Assembly: GCF_000003855.2 (NCBI RefSeq)
Contig: NW_003101678.1
Span: forward strand, 2,064,241-2,128,240
DNA from: Blastomyces gilchristii SLH14081
Taxonomy: Eukaryota; Ascomycota; Eurotiomycetes; Onygenales; Ajellomycetaceae
DNA length: 64,000 nt
Direction: 5' to 3'
Positions 20,884-34,956 of the stretch are shown here, piece by piece. The position numbers and the translations under genes were made by a program. Each line of letters starts with the position of its first letter. The first letter of the stretch is position 1. The notes below the pieces were generated by a model that did not search any database, had not been told where the DNA came from, and saw nothing but the letters and a program-made list of their open reading frames with translations.

Positions 20884-22081
20884 ATGTCTAATAATAATAT
20901 GAGAGAATTCTTGAATGTGAGTATAGATACAATGTCACAGTGGCTCTGAGCAATGTTGAAATTACAACAGTAATAGATAGCTGATATGCATGTGACTTAA
21001 CAACACTAATACAAGAAATTTCAATGATTATCTTGACTAGGAAACCTCTGCACAGACATTTCACATTATAGAATCAAATATAAATACAATGCAGATGCTA
21101 AAGAAATGCTTAAATATCTCTGTATATTTTAACACTTCTGATCTCACTCTCTACTCATCATGAAGATTGAAAATGCTTATAAAACTAAGTGTAGATGAAG
21201 ATGTCATCAGTTCACTAACTAATCAAGATTAGTATGTCAATGAACAGTTGAGAGACTGTGTGAAACAGAAGTTTCATTCATGAATAAAAGTATGTGAATC
21301 AGTGTTGTGAATATCTGATAATATTATCAAACATCTTAATGTTCTGTTCTGAGACACTGCTATGCAATAAAAAGCATTAGATTGATTATAAAGTACTTAA
21401 CAGAGAAACACTTCTCTTACAATATTCATCTCTGACTTCAATACTAAGATTCTAGAAGCAGGTAATCAATCTTAAGAGAACTGAATGAAGATTAATATGC
21501 TTAAGAAGACATTAACTTTCAAACTCTTACAGACTCTTATAAGTGTAGATGAAGATCAGACTTATAAAGGTTTCTGTATACAACTCTGAACATTGAATGA
21601 TCATCTTATCAAGCTCAAAAGTATACAGAATAGTGATAGAAGATGTTACACTTCAGTCACTCATACATCTGTACTGAAGAATGACAATGCAGATATCATG
21701 AATTGAGTGAACTTAAATATTTACATGCAAGCAAGAATCTTCACTATTCAAACAAGCTTCTGAGTTTCTGAGATCACTCTCAAAGAAGTCACTGATTGAT
21801 GTCAATGAGAAGTGTGTATTAACTGTAACTAATTAGAACATATTACTTTCAACTACTGATTAATCTATGTATCTTCTTACTTGAAGAATGAATCAATGCC
21901 TGTCTGTATCAATCACATTGCATTGAAGAAAGATTCAGAAGATAACTATGAGAATATCTCAATAAAACAGGGAAAAGATTAGCTTCTGTTCAAATTTGTA
22001 AACAGAAGCTTGAAGAGGTCAGATAACAACAATTTAAAGAGAAAATGACAATGAATATGATTCTTGTATCTACTGTGATCA
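20884..22081 (+). pseudogene. A1 gag, first part, mutated
   Basis: The frame starts MSNNNMREFLN in the same place as in A2 (40744) and A3 (58025). Stops interrupt it, most of them TGA. Near 21815-21855 there is a retroviral CCHC zinc knuckle (CINCN then FNC). The gag-pol reading continues after B1 at 29855. Confidence 0.8.
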
Positions 22082-22439
22082 TGTAAGAAATCCCGCTTCT
22101 CACGAATTCTTTACCTCTATTTCTATCTCTCATGTAATCAATAGGGTTAGTGGCCCTTGACTACACACAACTATATAGACTGAAGTTCATGAATACTATT
22201 TATAACTCAGCTTGAATGCTATTATAATTTAATCTCTATATTTTATCTTTCTACTGTGAATACTTCTAATAGTTAACAGTATATATCACATCAAGCTGTA
22301 AACATCTGAATAATTATCTATGAGTACTTATTCTTATATTTCAAGCTCAGTCAGTCAGCAACTGTCTGTTATAACTAAAAGAACTAGAAACTTGTATACT
22401 TCAATCTCTATAAACTCTACTACAGATACTCAGAAGCAG

Positions 22440-25400
22440 CCATCTAAATTATAAATAACTTCTATAAAAGAAGTCTTAGAGAACTTATTAATTACTGATA
22501 AAATATTATTCTCTGTATCTGTAACAGAGGAACTCTTCAAACTCATAAATGAATTAATTTTAGTGAGGAACATTCTTGAGCATCTCTCACAGAATTAAGC
22601 TATTTTTCTACAAGAAATGCTTACTGTCTGTAAACACTCTTAAACTGAGTCTCTAGACATGATCTTCAGAGATACTTATAAACTGAAAAGAAACTTTCTT
22701 AAGCTGTAATCACTTAAGATTACTTATTGAATCACAATCTATAAAAGATTTTATAAGTTTGTATTTAAAATTAACTTATAAGTCTGACTGTGTGATATGA
22801 AAGATAAAGAAGCTGTTATCTATATAATAACAGATCTTTACTACACTGAAGTCAAGAACTGACTGAATTATTTAGAGAATAATTACAAGAGATCTCACTG
22901 ATCTGTTGTTAAGATCTATTTAAAGAATAAGTTAAGAGACTCTATAAGCTGAACAGAGAATATCTGAACTGTGATTATTAATATTAGAAAAAGAGATGAG
23001 AAATCTGATAAAGACTACTTACAGTACTTCATAGAATTATGATATAAATTAAGATCTGTGAAAACAGGGCTCTGAAACAAGATCTGAATAATAATATTTA
23101 TAAAGAGACTGAATAAAAGTATGCAGAACAAGCTCATTAAGTAAGACTCTAAGCTCTTAACTCTGAAGAAACTGATGACTCTTATTTACTGCTTATAGAT
23201 CACTGTGAGAGTCACAGATCTGTAGAGAGTGAATCATCAATCAGCTCTAGACTGGCCGCCGGAATTATGAATTTCATGTTTAATCTCATTTAATCTGATC
23301 TCATACATTTCTTGGCATGAATCCTGCTTGGACTAGTTATTAAAAAAACATGCAAAGTAACTATATATGAGATCTTAAAATGAAACCATGACTTGAAAAA
23401 AATGAGAAAGTGATTTCATTTGATCTCATTTAGTCTCATTCTTGATATAAAGTTACTATTTTTAGATATTTTAAGGTTTTTTTTAGACTATTTTTAATTT
23501 TTTAAAAAGTAACACTTTTTGATAACACTCAAATGAGATTTAAAGTCATTTAAAGCAATAAAAATAATTTAAATTGAGAAGTGAAAATCATGATCTCATT
23601 TGAAAAATGTAACAAGAGTAGACAGTAAGTCTCACTGAGACAGTATGAGACTACTATCTAATGTTAAAACTGTGTAATGGGATTGATCGAATTGGTAATG
23701 AAACTATCAAAAAATCTGGTCCTGGTCTCAGACACGGTCACACAGTCAGTCTAATCAGCTCTGTGAGAGTTAGAATAACAGAGAATAGATTTGTCAGAAA
23801 AAGATGATAAGATATAGAGAGATTTATATCTGACTGCTGAGTAGAAAGAGAGAGCTTTACAAGCTTCTGTAAATAGAGTATATAATAGAGAGATTAAGAA
23901 AAAGAGTCTCTACTTTATCTATTCTAAATCAGAACATCTTTGTACAAACTGTCTAAACAAATTAAAATAGAAATTTGAGAAGTCATAGACAGAGTCAGTA
24001 ACAGTCTTCTTAAGAGTCTTAAAGCTGACATCTGAATCTGTTACTTCTCTGATAAAAATACTTACTTATAAGAAGAGACTGTGTTGCAGTGCTGCTACTC
24101 TGCAAGTATAAGAAGTATTAATAAACTCAGAATCTGAGGTCACTATAGTGTTTCTAAAGCTCATAGAGTGAATGAGCTGAGTGATGAAAACTGAGAATCT
24201 GCTCTTATAATAAGCAGAATGTAAGAACTCAGATCTGAGAGCTGAGAGACTTATAAGAGTCATCTTTGAATTACAAGATCTCTTCAGAATCTGAAGAAGA
24301 TTTGTAGAAACTATAATTATCACAGATATCACAGATAATATATACTTGAGATTTATATAACTTCAAAGACATAATCTGTACATAGCTGTCTATAAGTCAG
24401 GTTTATACTTCTAATCAGTGTTAATAGACTTACTTATAAAGATAGAATCAGTTGATACTGTAGAGTTAATTAGAGAAGATAAGCTCATCTATATAATAAC
24501 TTTATAAATATCTGAGAACTTCACAGTCATAAAAACTGAGCTTCAGATATCAGAGAAATACTGAGATCTTATAGAGATATTTAGCTCAGTAAAGACAGCT
24601 GAGCTTTCTTCTTATTATAAGAAGAATCTAATAATAAATTTAATAGAAGAGTAGAAACTCTTCTAAGAACTAATCTATAAGCTCTCTCATTATGAGACAG
24701 AGGTCTTGCAGATCTATGTAAAGAAGAATCTAAAGAATAACTTTATTCAATCTTCACAGATCTCTATGAAAGCCTCTGTGATATTCATAAAGAAGAAGAA
24801 TAAAGATCTCAGATTATATGTAAACTACTGTGATCTGAACTTTAAGATAATAAAGAGTCATCACTCTCTGTCTCTGATTAAGAATGTGATTAACTGTCTC
24901 ACAGAAGCTGTTATATTTATATAACTGAATATGATTAATGTATATACACAGCTGTGAATATAGTCTGAAAATGAATGAAAGACTGTCTTTAGAACTGCAC
25001 TGAGATTATTTAAATATTTAGTAATATCTTTTGATTTAACTAATATCTCTGCAGTATTTCAGTCTTTTATTAATAAAACACTTTATATATATCTGAATAT
25101 CTTTATGATAATATATCTGAATAATGTGATAATATACTTTATAAAGAAGAAAGAACACACTGAGCATGTATAAAGTATGTTAAAGATTTTAGATGAGACA
25201 GAACTGTATATTAAGCTTGTAAAGTGTAACTTCAGTATCTATTGAATTAATTTTCTAGAATATGTAATCACTGCAGATGATATTCAGATGAAATCTTTAT
25301 AAATTAAGACTATTCTATCATAGCTGAAGTTAACTAGTATTTATAAGATTCAGATCTTTCTGAGCTTTATGAATTTCTATAGATAATTTATCTTTGTATT

Positions 25401-27690
25401 CATGAGAATCTTCTTGACTCTTACAGACATGCTGAAGAGTGAAAACAAGAAGAAGTCATTCTGTAAATAAAGAATGAAAAGATTATTAAGAAGAGAGAGC
25501 TGTGAGAACTTTCTTATCTCAGAAGCTTATAAAATCTTTATAAGATTGAAATAGATATTTATAAATATAGTGATACTGTTTCACTTTAATCTCTTGCTCT
25601 TAATCAGATTAAAGATAGATATCTTCTTCTTTATAATTTCAGAAATAGTCTCATAACTATAGTTAAATAAGAACTAGGTTTCAGTGATCTTTTTCTTATA
25701 AAAGATGTAATCTGTGAAGATTAACTATAATATTCATAATCAGAAGCTTCTTATAATAGTGAAATTCTTCTATCACTGATATCACTACTTTAAGAACCTT
25801 ATAATAGTAATTACTATTAAAACTAATCATAATAGCTTATAACAGTTTACTTCAATCAAGAAACTCTTATAATGATAGATTTACTAAGCTCAGAGACTGA
25901 GTGAGTTCTGATTCAAGATAGAACATATTAAGAGAACTAAGAACTCAGTGAACAGACTCTTTCACAGATCAGACTATGTTAAGAAGATTAGAATAACAGA
26001 TATAGAAAGACTAAAGAAGATAGAAAAGCTTTACAGAATGCTTGAACTGAGTATTATAAAGAGATTGACTGAAGAGTCTCTGAATTCTCTGTGAGAGAAG
26101 AGAAGAGAGAAAGAAGAGAAGTCTGTATAACTACTCTTTATAACACTGAGAGTCAACACTCTGAGAATCTCTGTAAGAATTCTTGAAGAGAGTATCTATA
26201 ATCTGAAGAGTTTGTAAGCTTTGAGAAGTATCATAGAAGACCTGATACAAGAAGAAACAGAGTATAAGTCTTTATAAGATCTTCTATTCAGATTGTCTGA
26301 ACTATAACTGAAGAATGAATATACTCAGTATATTCAGAAACTGCTCATGATAAGAATCAATCCTGCAGAAATAAAGAATTAAAGAGACTTAAATAATCTT
26401 TTATAAAGAGAGAGCTGAATTTATATATCTATAAATGAGTTTCTATGTATAGAACTTATTAAAAGGCATTATAACTCTTCTCTAGTAAGTCATTTTACAG
26501 ATACTAGAACTTATAAGTTACTTATAAGAAAATACTTCTGACTGAAGATGTGAGAACTTATAAAGAAGATAGTGAATTCTTATACTATTTATCAGAATTT
26601 ATGAGTAGTGCAGTTCAGATTATATAAAGAAGTTACTTCTCTACTCATCTCATAGAAATCTTGAGAACAGCTAGAAATGAATACTCTTATAAGTCTTTTT
26701 AAAAGCAAGAATATATATGATATCTGCTTTGACAGTGTGCTAGTGATAGTGAATTACTTTATCAAGATAACACACTTTATACTCACTCATAAGAACTTGA
26801 AGTTAAAGAATTTAGCTTATATCTTCATCTGTGATATGATCTGATTGTATGAATTATCTGTGAATATTATCTCAGATAGAAAATCAATCTTCATAGAGAA
26901 GTTCTGATCTGATCTGATAATTATACTGAAGATCTTATAAGATTCAAGCATGACTTTTCATCAACAGACAGATAATCAGATAAAATATCTAATAAGTATA
27001 TTAAAACAGTATCTGCAGTGCTTTGTCAACTATAATCAGAATAATTGAGTGTATTGATTATCACTTATGAAGTTTATATATAACAACTCAAAGTATATCA
27101 GCACAGATAAAATTCTCTTTGAGATACTTACTAAGACTCATCTGTAAATAATCTTGATGAATCTGTGAGAGTACACTATAGAGTGTGATAATGCTTATGA
27201 ACAGACTGAGAGAATTCAGAATATCTGAGAAAAAGTCTGTGAATTCTTGAGAAAGACTCAAGAGTATCAGAAGAGATACTATGACTTCAAGTATATTACA
27301 AAGAGTTTTAAGAAACATGATAAAGTCTGACTAAGTCTAGAAAATATTATTATATAGAGATTTAGTAAGAAGCTGAATCTCTTACAGGCAGAGTCTTATA
27401 AGATTATGAAGAAAGTTAGTTTACAGTTCTATAGATTGAAACTGTTATCTGAGTTACAGATATATAATGTTTTTCATGTCTCTTTGCTTTATAAATATAA
27501 GGAATTCTCAGAAGAGAATTCTGTGATTTATTACTCTATTTACAAAGTACTAGAGAGTGAAAGAGAATATTAAATTAAAGAAATTATTGATTCAGAGAAA
27601 CAAGATTATAAGCTCTGATTTAAGATTCAGTGATAAGAATATTCTGATAAGATAAATAAGTTCATTTAAGAATCATCTGAGCAGATAAGA
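22440..27690 (+). pseudogene. B1 gag-pol, mutated
   Basis: A capsid-like gag region lies at about 22440-23240 and is interrupted by MITE M3. Reverse transcriptase is clearest at about 24770-24930 (LRLYVNYCDLN, where the family has VDYRDLN), with a YL-N-position match to the YxDD box near 25110-25130. The integrase core lies at about 26680-27000 (TDN/SDR and HQQTDNQ positions). It is followed by the FHVSLLY linker at about 27470 and a chromodomain at about 27570-27660. Tryptophan codons of the chromodomain appear as TGA. The integrase-chromodomain layout places B among the chromoviruses, which target heterochromatin. It cannot be translated as it stands. Confidence 0.85.
23248..23753. mobile_element. 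hAT-type MITE, complete 506-bp copy (M3)
   Basis: It starts TAGACTGGCCGCCGG and ends ACACAGTCAGTCTA, with a perfect 8-bp duplication ATCAGCTC (23240-23247, 23754-23761). It is inserted in the distal gag region of B1 and has the same length as M1. Confidence 0.94.
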
Positions 27691-29591
27691 CATCTGTGAA
27701 AGCTAAGACATAACTTTCATACTATGAATTCTGATAAGTCAGAATAATGTGATCTTTACTAAGAATCTAGTTATGATAAAGATATTAACACTGTTATTTA
27801 TAAACTCTAGTCTATAAGATGATAAGTTTCTACTGATATGAATAGTCTGTGATGTATACAAAGAGAAGAAGAAATCATACTCTTATTAAAGTTAAAAACT
27901 AAAGAAAACAAAAACAGAACTATGAATACAATTTAAAGATTAATAAAGAAAAAACAAAGAAAACTTATATTCATATTCTTACTATCTGTAATATTCAATT
28001 CTCTTATAACTATCAATTCTTCTCTTCAAAGAAGTAGAGAGTATTATATCTATGATATAGATAATTATTGCATTTGATATGAAGACTGTTAGAAATACAC
28101 AGACTTCAGAGAAGCTGAACATTAGAGTGTATACAGTTATAGCAGAGTCTTGAGAGCTGACTGTCTGTGCATGTGATTAGATACTTCTTATAAAACTGTG
28201 TCTACTTCTTCAGTTGTACTGAAGTATTCAGCCTGAAAATAATTAAAATATGAAGAGAGAGCTCATCTGCTCAGATCAACTCTTATTATAAATTCATGAC
28301 ATTCACATTGCCTTAATTATCTGGATTTTATAGATACTCAGAGACTCATCTCCTATTAATAATAAGATTGTGAAAATACATTATAATGCAAGAATCATTG
28401 ATAGAGAATCTAGACATATTTGCATATATCTGATCAGAGATTATACAGGCAGAGAAAGAGTGATTATAGGCCTGCAGAGCTGCAGAAGACACTGACAACA
28501 CTGAGAGCTTTATAAGAACTGTTAGCTAGAGTCTGTAAGAAATTAGTTATGAAAAGACTTACAGCAAAGAATAAGACTGTACTACTTGAAGTCAGAGACT
28601 GATTTGAAGAAGATATGAAGTTAATCACTGATCTGAAGATCAGATGCAATGACAGAGCTGAAAGAAATAAAGATACTATTATAAGTAATGATATTTCTAC
28701 TTTATCAGGTAGTAAAAAGTAATTAGAGAAGTTGTAGAAACACTCACAAGAAGCTCAGCAGTAGTTAGATATTATTTATAAAAATATTAAAATTGAAAAA
28801 ATTTTTATTCTTGAGAAGTTCTTAAATCAATATATGAATATTATTAGAAATACTCTCTCTCTGTTATCTAGATGAAAACACTTTACAGATGAATGAGAAT
28901 ACTCATAGTTTATAAGAATGAGAGCTGTTACAGAAAAAGAAAAAAGAAGATGAAATTCTGTGAACAGATTTGAGATATTTATACTACTCTAGAGAGATTT
29001 GCTTACACTGTGAGTGATTCTGCAGAACAGTCAGATCACTCTAGTAAATAAAGAGTAATTGTGAATTACAGATCTGAATCTTTCTATATAACTACAAAGA
29101 GTGATTACAGACTGTGAATATCTTGATTCTATAATTCTACAGAGTTGATGAAAGAATAGAAAATTTCTCACAATTCTACAGTGTCAAAGAACAATGATTT
29201 ATAAGAATGAGTGAAAGATTAACTCATGAATACTTCTCTTTGATGAGAGTGATCTCACAGAGAGTGATTCATCTATGAGATGAATCTGTGTAATGATTAC
29301 ACAAGAATCTTGTGAAAATGATTGAGAGTCAACTGAAATTCTTCTGTATAAAAGATGTGAGATAAATCTGTGTGATAGTCAGAGAAGAATCTGTAAATTA
29401 TAAAGAATCTTACAGAATAAGAAACTGAGTGACAGACTCTTTTCTCTTTATAATAATAAGAGATTTTTCCTCACTGAGGTTTTTTTATAGATATGAAGAG
29501 TTTTTAGTGAGTATTACTGCAGTGCTGAGCTGATTCTATGAAGTCACTCAGTGAAAGACTTCATGAATGAAGTCTTAGAGAGAGAGGAATA
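27691..29591 (+). other. B1 region between chromodomain and 3' LTR
   Basis: About 1.9 kb separate the end of pol from the 3' LTR, much more than in element A. A stretch at about 28480-28760 reads as a Lys/Glu/Leu-rich helical protein (KKLVMKRLTAKNKTVLLEV) with few stops on the plus strand, so a second ORF once existed here. I do not recognise a family. The antisense copy B2 carries the same region at 33762-34956. Confidence 0.5.
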
Positions 29592-29854
29592 TATAAGAAA
29601 TTCTGCTTTTCACAGATTCTTTATCTCTATTTCTATCTCTCATGTAATTAATAGAGTTAGTGGCCCTTAGCTACACACAACTATATAGACTGGAGTTCAC
29701 AAATACTATTCACAACTCAGCTTGAATGCTATTATACATTTGATTTCTACATTTTATCTTTCTATCATGAATACTTCTAGTAGTTAACAGTAAATATCAC
29801 GCCAAGCTGCAAACACCTGAATAATCGCCTGCGAGCACTTATTCTTACAGGTCA

Positions 29855-32800
29855 ATAACATGTATAATATGAAAGCTATGATAGACAGCAGTCTATGTTA
29901 TTATGCAATGATTAAATCTTCAGTTATAAGATATTACAATCTTCAGTGTATTCTCTTATCAAAACTCTGACTTCTCATAGAATTTAATGACTCAAAAGAC
30001 ATTTGTATCTATTACATGATGAAGTTGAACATAGATGTCAGAGAATATCAATGTGAAGATATCTACACATATAAAGTTAATAATCTTGATTATAATCTTA
30101 TGTTAGAACTTGTCTGACTATCTGAATAAGGCATCTTATTAAATACTTGAAACAGAAGCTTAATATTCCCTAACAATAATAGGGTTCATGAAGATGACAT
30201 TTATAAGACTATGAATCTGATATAGATCTCTGTCAACATCTATGAAATACTCTGAAAAGAAAGTTGCTGAAAAGATTATCAATAGTAGAATCATGTAACA
30301 ATCTATTTCATTAGTTTGACTGATATTAAAAAAGCTCTAGAGAAGTTATTCTGTACTATAATAACAGATTCTCATACAAAACTCTCTCAATAATATCATG
30401 AATATCTAGATGTCTTCTGATAAGATAATATTATGAATATATCTCTTTTATAAGACTCAGGAGTAGATCACAGTATCAAGTTAGAAAAGAAGAATGATAA
30501 AGATTCTGAGTTATCATAAAGCTCTCTTTATAATATGTCTCAAGATGAACTTTTTCTTCTTCAGAAGACACTCAATAATCTGTTGAATAAGAAATTTATA
30601 CATATTAGCAACTCTTTCACTGCAGCTTCTATTCTCTTTGCAAAGAAATCAGGTGAAGAACTCTGATTCTGTGTGAACTATTGAGAATTAAACAGATTAA
30701 TCAAGAAGAATCACTATTCTTTATCTCTTATCAATGAAACTCTAGCTCACATTGAACAAGCTCAATGATTTATAAAACTAGATGTTATCACTGCATTTCA
30801 TAAAATCTATATCACTGAAGAAGATGAATGACTTACAGCATTCTGAATATATTATGATCTCTTTGAATGAATAGTTACACTCTTTGAACTGATCAATGTT
30901 CTCAGTACATTTCAGAAGTATATCAACTGAGCACTCTGAGATTTTCTTAATAAATTTGTATCTGTATATCTCAATGACATTCTCATCTTTACTGATGAGT
31001 TCAGAAAAGAATATTAAGAATACAAGCAAAGAGTATTACAATGATTATGAGAAGCAGGACTATCAATAGATATTGACAAGTGTGACTTCAAAGTCAAGAG
31101 TATCAAATATCTAGGTTTTATCATAGAAGCTGGCAAGGGAATTCAAATGAATTCTGAGAAAGTCTCTATCATTCTTGAATGAGAAGCTTTATATACTGTG
31201 AAAGATGTATAAAGCTTCATCAGATTTGCTAACTTCTAACAATGATTTATATAAAACTTCTCAGATATTATGAGACTTCTTACAGAACTCATCAGAAAGA
31301 ATTCAGTATTTCAGTGATTAGCAGACACTGAAGCTGTATTTATATAGATGAAGAAGATGTTCATTAATATCTCTCTACTAATGATATTTAACTCTGATTA
31401 TAAAATAGTTATTGAAGCTGACTTGTCTGACTATGTTATAGAGAGAGCTATATTACAATATAATAATGAAAATGTCTCATAATCATGTGCTTTCATGTCT
31501 AAGAAACTGAGTCCTGCTGAATGCAACTATGAGATCTATGATAAGAAACTTCTCACAATTGTACACTGTCTAGAAGAATAGAACTCTGAACTCTGAAGTG
31601 TCTCTGAATTTGAGATAATCACAGATTATAAGAATCTCAAGTACTTTATAATAATCTGTAAACTCACTGAGTAACAGATGTAATAATCTGAGTTCTTAAG
31701 TCACTTTCATTTTACAATACACTACTGATCTGATAGTTAGAACTTGATGACAGATGCTCTCTTGTAATGAGAGTAAGATATGTCTTTCAATGTGACAGAT
31801 ACTTGTTGAATGAACTGAGAGCACCGGCTCTTAGATCTGAAGATATTGATTGATCAAGATAGAACAACTCATGACACTATACATGCTTCTCTGATTAGAA
31901 CACTCTCTCTCTGAACTGACACTGACACTGATATCTTCACTTCTTCTACACTGAATGAACTGTGGCATACAGCAGCTCAGGCTGATGAACTTCTTCAGAC
32001 TCTCACTGAAGCAGTATATTAAGAAGTATTCTGATTTTCTTCAGAACTATGTATAAGAACTGATATCTTAGAATATTCAATTGATGATAATAATACTCTA
32101 TGATTCTGTGAACAATGTTGAGTCTCTCACTCTGAATTCTTACACATTTAGATAATGTAAGAGATGCATGATTTGTATATGACTGGTCACTCAGATTGTA
32201 AACAATTGTACTGAATAATCTCTTAAGAGTTCTACTGACCTGAGATATTAAACAGTATCAGATATTTTGTTTGAAACTGCAATCATTATTCTGTTATTAT
32301 CTTATAAAAGAACTGTAGAAAAGATCTACTGAAATCACTTGATATCTCTGATAGAATCTAATAAGATGTAGTAATTAACTTCACTGTTAATCTCTCTGAG
32401 AGTAAGAATTGTAAGAACATTCTGATTATTGTGAATTAATTGAGTAAAGATATAATATTAAAACCTTGTAATAAGATGAATACTGAATAAGTCACTGAAA
32501 CTTTTCTAAGAAGTCTATTCTATCAGATGCATGAATTATCAAGATCCATAGTATTGAATTAAGACTGTTAATTTGTGAGTACTATCTGAGCAAGAATCTG
32601 TCAAGTTCTCAAGATTATACACTGTTTATTAACTGTTTATCACTCTAAGACTGATGATGCATCAGAATGAATAATTCAGACTGTAAAGAATTATCTTCAT
32701 AAGTTCTATAATTACTTATAAGATAATTGATATGATCTTCTTCTACATGCTGAAGTTGCTATTAATAACTGAGATGTTATTTTAATAGGTGTAAGCTTGT

Positions 32801-33410
32801 TCTTTCTTACATATGAATATCACATGAAAGTACTGAATCTTCTAGAGATTACATACTTCACACTGAATCTCTGCAGTCTGATTCAGATCACTGATAATAT
32901 AGTAATAAAACTTCAAGATATCTGTGATTGAGTAGAAGCCTTCATAATAAGTGCTAAACAGAATCAAGAAGGTTGAACTAATGTTCACTGAGACTCTGCT
33001 AAGTAATATAAGATAGAAGATCTGATATAATTAAATCTTAAGAATATACAGATCATACACTTATCTCACACACTGAATTATTATTATACAAAGTATAAAG
33101 TGATAGAAATTCTAGACAGTTATAACTACTATCTTGACATATTATCAGAGATTTATAATATCTTTTATACAAGCTTGCTTCACTGTGCTATTACTAATCT
33201 ATTCTCTTCTCAACTGACTTCTAACTGATAGCTGCCAGGGGTTATAGAAGAAGATAATAAACTTGAATGAGAGATTAAAGATATTCTTAATAAGAGATCT
33301 CACAGCTGCAGCTGATAATATTTTATGAAATAAGTCAGCTATGATTGTCTGATCTAAACTCTGAGTTTCATGTTAGCTGAGATTGCGGTCCTTGACTGAT
33401 GAGAGCTACA
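29855..33410 (+). pseudogene. A1 gag-pol, second part, mutated
   Basis: After B1 the A1 reading resumes with an aspartic protease region (position of the DSG motif near 29890). Reverse transcriptase follows at about 30660-31010, with YLNDILIF where an active enzyme has YLDD. RNase H lies at about 31400-31760 ([20 protein letters not shown]), the integrase core at about 32380-32700, and a C-terminal chromodomain at about 33250-33350. Between about 30655 and 30960 all eight in-frame stops are TGA. The Asp-to-Asn change in the catalytic box is itself a G-to-A transition. Confidence 0.88.
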
Positions 33411-33438
33411 TACAATTAAGAAAGAGAGAGAGAGTTAA

Positions 33439-33756
33439 TATGACAGACTGCATCTGATCAATTATATAGACTATTCTGTTACACTTCATAGATTTCTATC
33501 ACTCTGATTCTCAGTTGCTGATTCTCAGCTGAAAATCTACAGAATTTCTATTCTTCCGCTCTGAAGCTTTACTATGTATGAAAACCTCTATTCTTTCACC
33601 CTGAAGTTTCACTGTGTACATCACTGTGTACATGTATAAATATTCACTCTGATCACTGATTCTCACACTTTCTCTTTCTTTTCTTCTCTAATGTTTTTAT
33701 CTTTGTTATATAAGATCTATATATTATACTGATCTATTCGGCGTAGACCTCTTACA
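33439..33756 (+). repeat. 3' LTR of A1
   Basis: It is 318 bp and matches 20264-20581, with the expected transition differences. Confidence 0.92.
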
Positions 33757-34956
33757 ATATTCATCTTATATCTTTTATTTCAGAGAATTTTAATTAACTC
33801 TCAATCATTTCTGTAAAATTCTTATGTAATTATTATACAGATTCATCTCATATCTTTCAATCTGAAGAGTTTCAATTAATCTTCAATTATTTTTCTGTAA
33901 GATTCTTATGTAACTGTTATATAAATTCATTTCACAGATAAATCACTTTTTATAAGATTACTCTTATTAAAGAGAAGTATTTATAAGTTAATCTTTTACT
34001 TATTCTTATGAATTATTATTCTTTAACACTGTAAAGTTGTAAGAAATTTTTCATTCTTTTATTAACTCTGTAAAATTGTAGAATCAAGATATTCACAGTC
34101 TGCAATTACTCTTTATAATTATATAGAAAGATTTAGATCTATGATTTATAATCACTTTTATTTATTAAAGTAATCTAACTATTTTACAGAATCATCTATA
34201 CTATAAATAAATCTCTTTAGAGTAGTATAAATATCTTAGATCTGTCTATAAAATCTCATCTTCTCTTCTCTTTTTCTATAATAGGTTTATTTTTATAAAC
34301 TACGAGTATTCTTATTTATCTACAAAGTGTTTTTACTTAGATAATAGAAAGAGAGTGTTTCTGATAATATTTATATATTAATTCAAGAACTTCTCAAGAA
34401 TAAATTTTTTTTTAATTTTAATATCTTTATAAATAATATCTGACTGCTGCTGAGCTTCTTATAAGTAACTTTATAATATCTTTGATTACTTTCTACTGAC
34501 TGATAAAGTAGAAAATTATTATCTATAATAGTATTTTTATCTCTTTCAGCTCTGTTATCACATCTGATCTTCAGATTAGTAGTTAACTCTATGTCTTTCT
34601 CAGATCAGTCTCTAACTTTTAATAATGTAGTTCTACTCTTTACTGTAAGTCTCTCTGTAAGTAATTTCTTACAGACTCTAGTTAACAGTCTTTATAAAGC
34701 TTTTAATACTGTCAGTACTCTCTGTAGCTCTACAGGTCCATAATCACTCTCTTTCTATTTATATAATCTCTGATCAGATATATATAAATATGTCTAAGTT
34801 TTCTATCAATGATTCTCATACTGCGGTGCATTTTTAAAATCTTAATATTAATAGAAGATAAGTCTCTGAGTATCTGTAAAATCTGAGTAATCAAGATAAT
34901 GTGAATACTATGAATTTGTGATAATAGTCTGAATAGATAAGCTCTCTCTTTACATC
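33757..34956 (-). mobile_element. LTR element B, antisense copy B2, second part
   Basis: This continues B2 from 20263. It is the reverse complement of B1 from about 29385 back to about 28240, including the segment around the helical post-pol region. It is cut at 34956 by an element C LTR. Confidence 0.85.

Larger units (their letters stand above)
22082..29849 (+). mobile_element. LTR retrotransposon B1 (Ty3/gypsy) inside A1
   Basis: LTRs of 257-258 bp lie at 22082-22338 and 29592-29849, starting TGTAAGAAATCCCGC and ending TTATTCTTACA. The flanks GATCA (22077-22081) and GGTCA (29850-29854) are a 5-bp duplication with one transition. Total length is 7768 bp, including MITE M3 at 23248-23753. 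A purine tract AGAGAGAGGAATA precedes the 3' LTR. The order is gag, pol with chromodomain, then an unusual 1.9-kb region before the 3' LTR. Confidence 0.94.
20264..33756 (+). mobile_element. LTR retrotransposon A1 (Ty3/gypsy), split by B1
   Basis: LTRs of 318 bp lie at 20264-20581 and 33439-33756, starting TGTGACGGGCTGC (mutated in the right copy) and ending TTACA. A perfect 5-bp duplication ATATT (20259-20263, 33757-33761) flanks the element. A purine-rich tract precedes the 3' LTR. Element B1 occupies 22082-29849 with a 5-bp duplication GRTCA. Removing it gives about 5.7 kb, the same as copy A3. It lies inside antisense element B2. Confidence 0.95.

Noticed and set aside
33762..34956. Inverted duplication of B1 by rearrangement
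   Set aside because: The reverse-complement similarity to B1 is better explained by a separate antisense copy, because its other half lies at 18886-20263 on the far side of A1 and is joined by the ATATT duplication.
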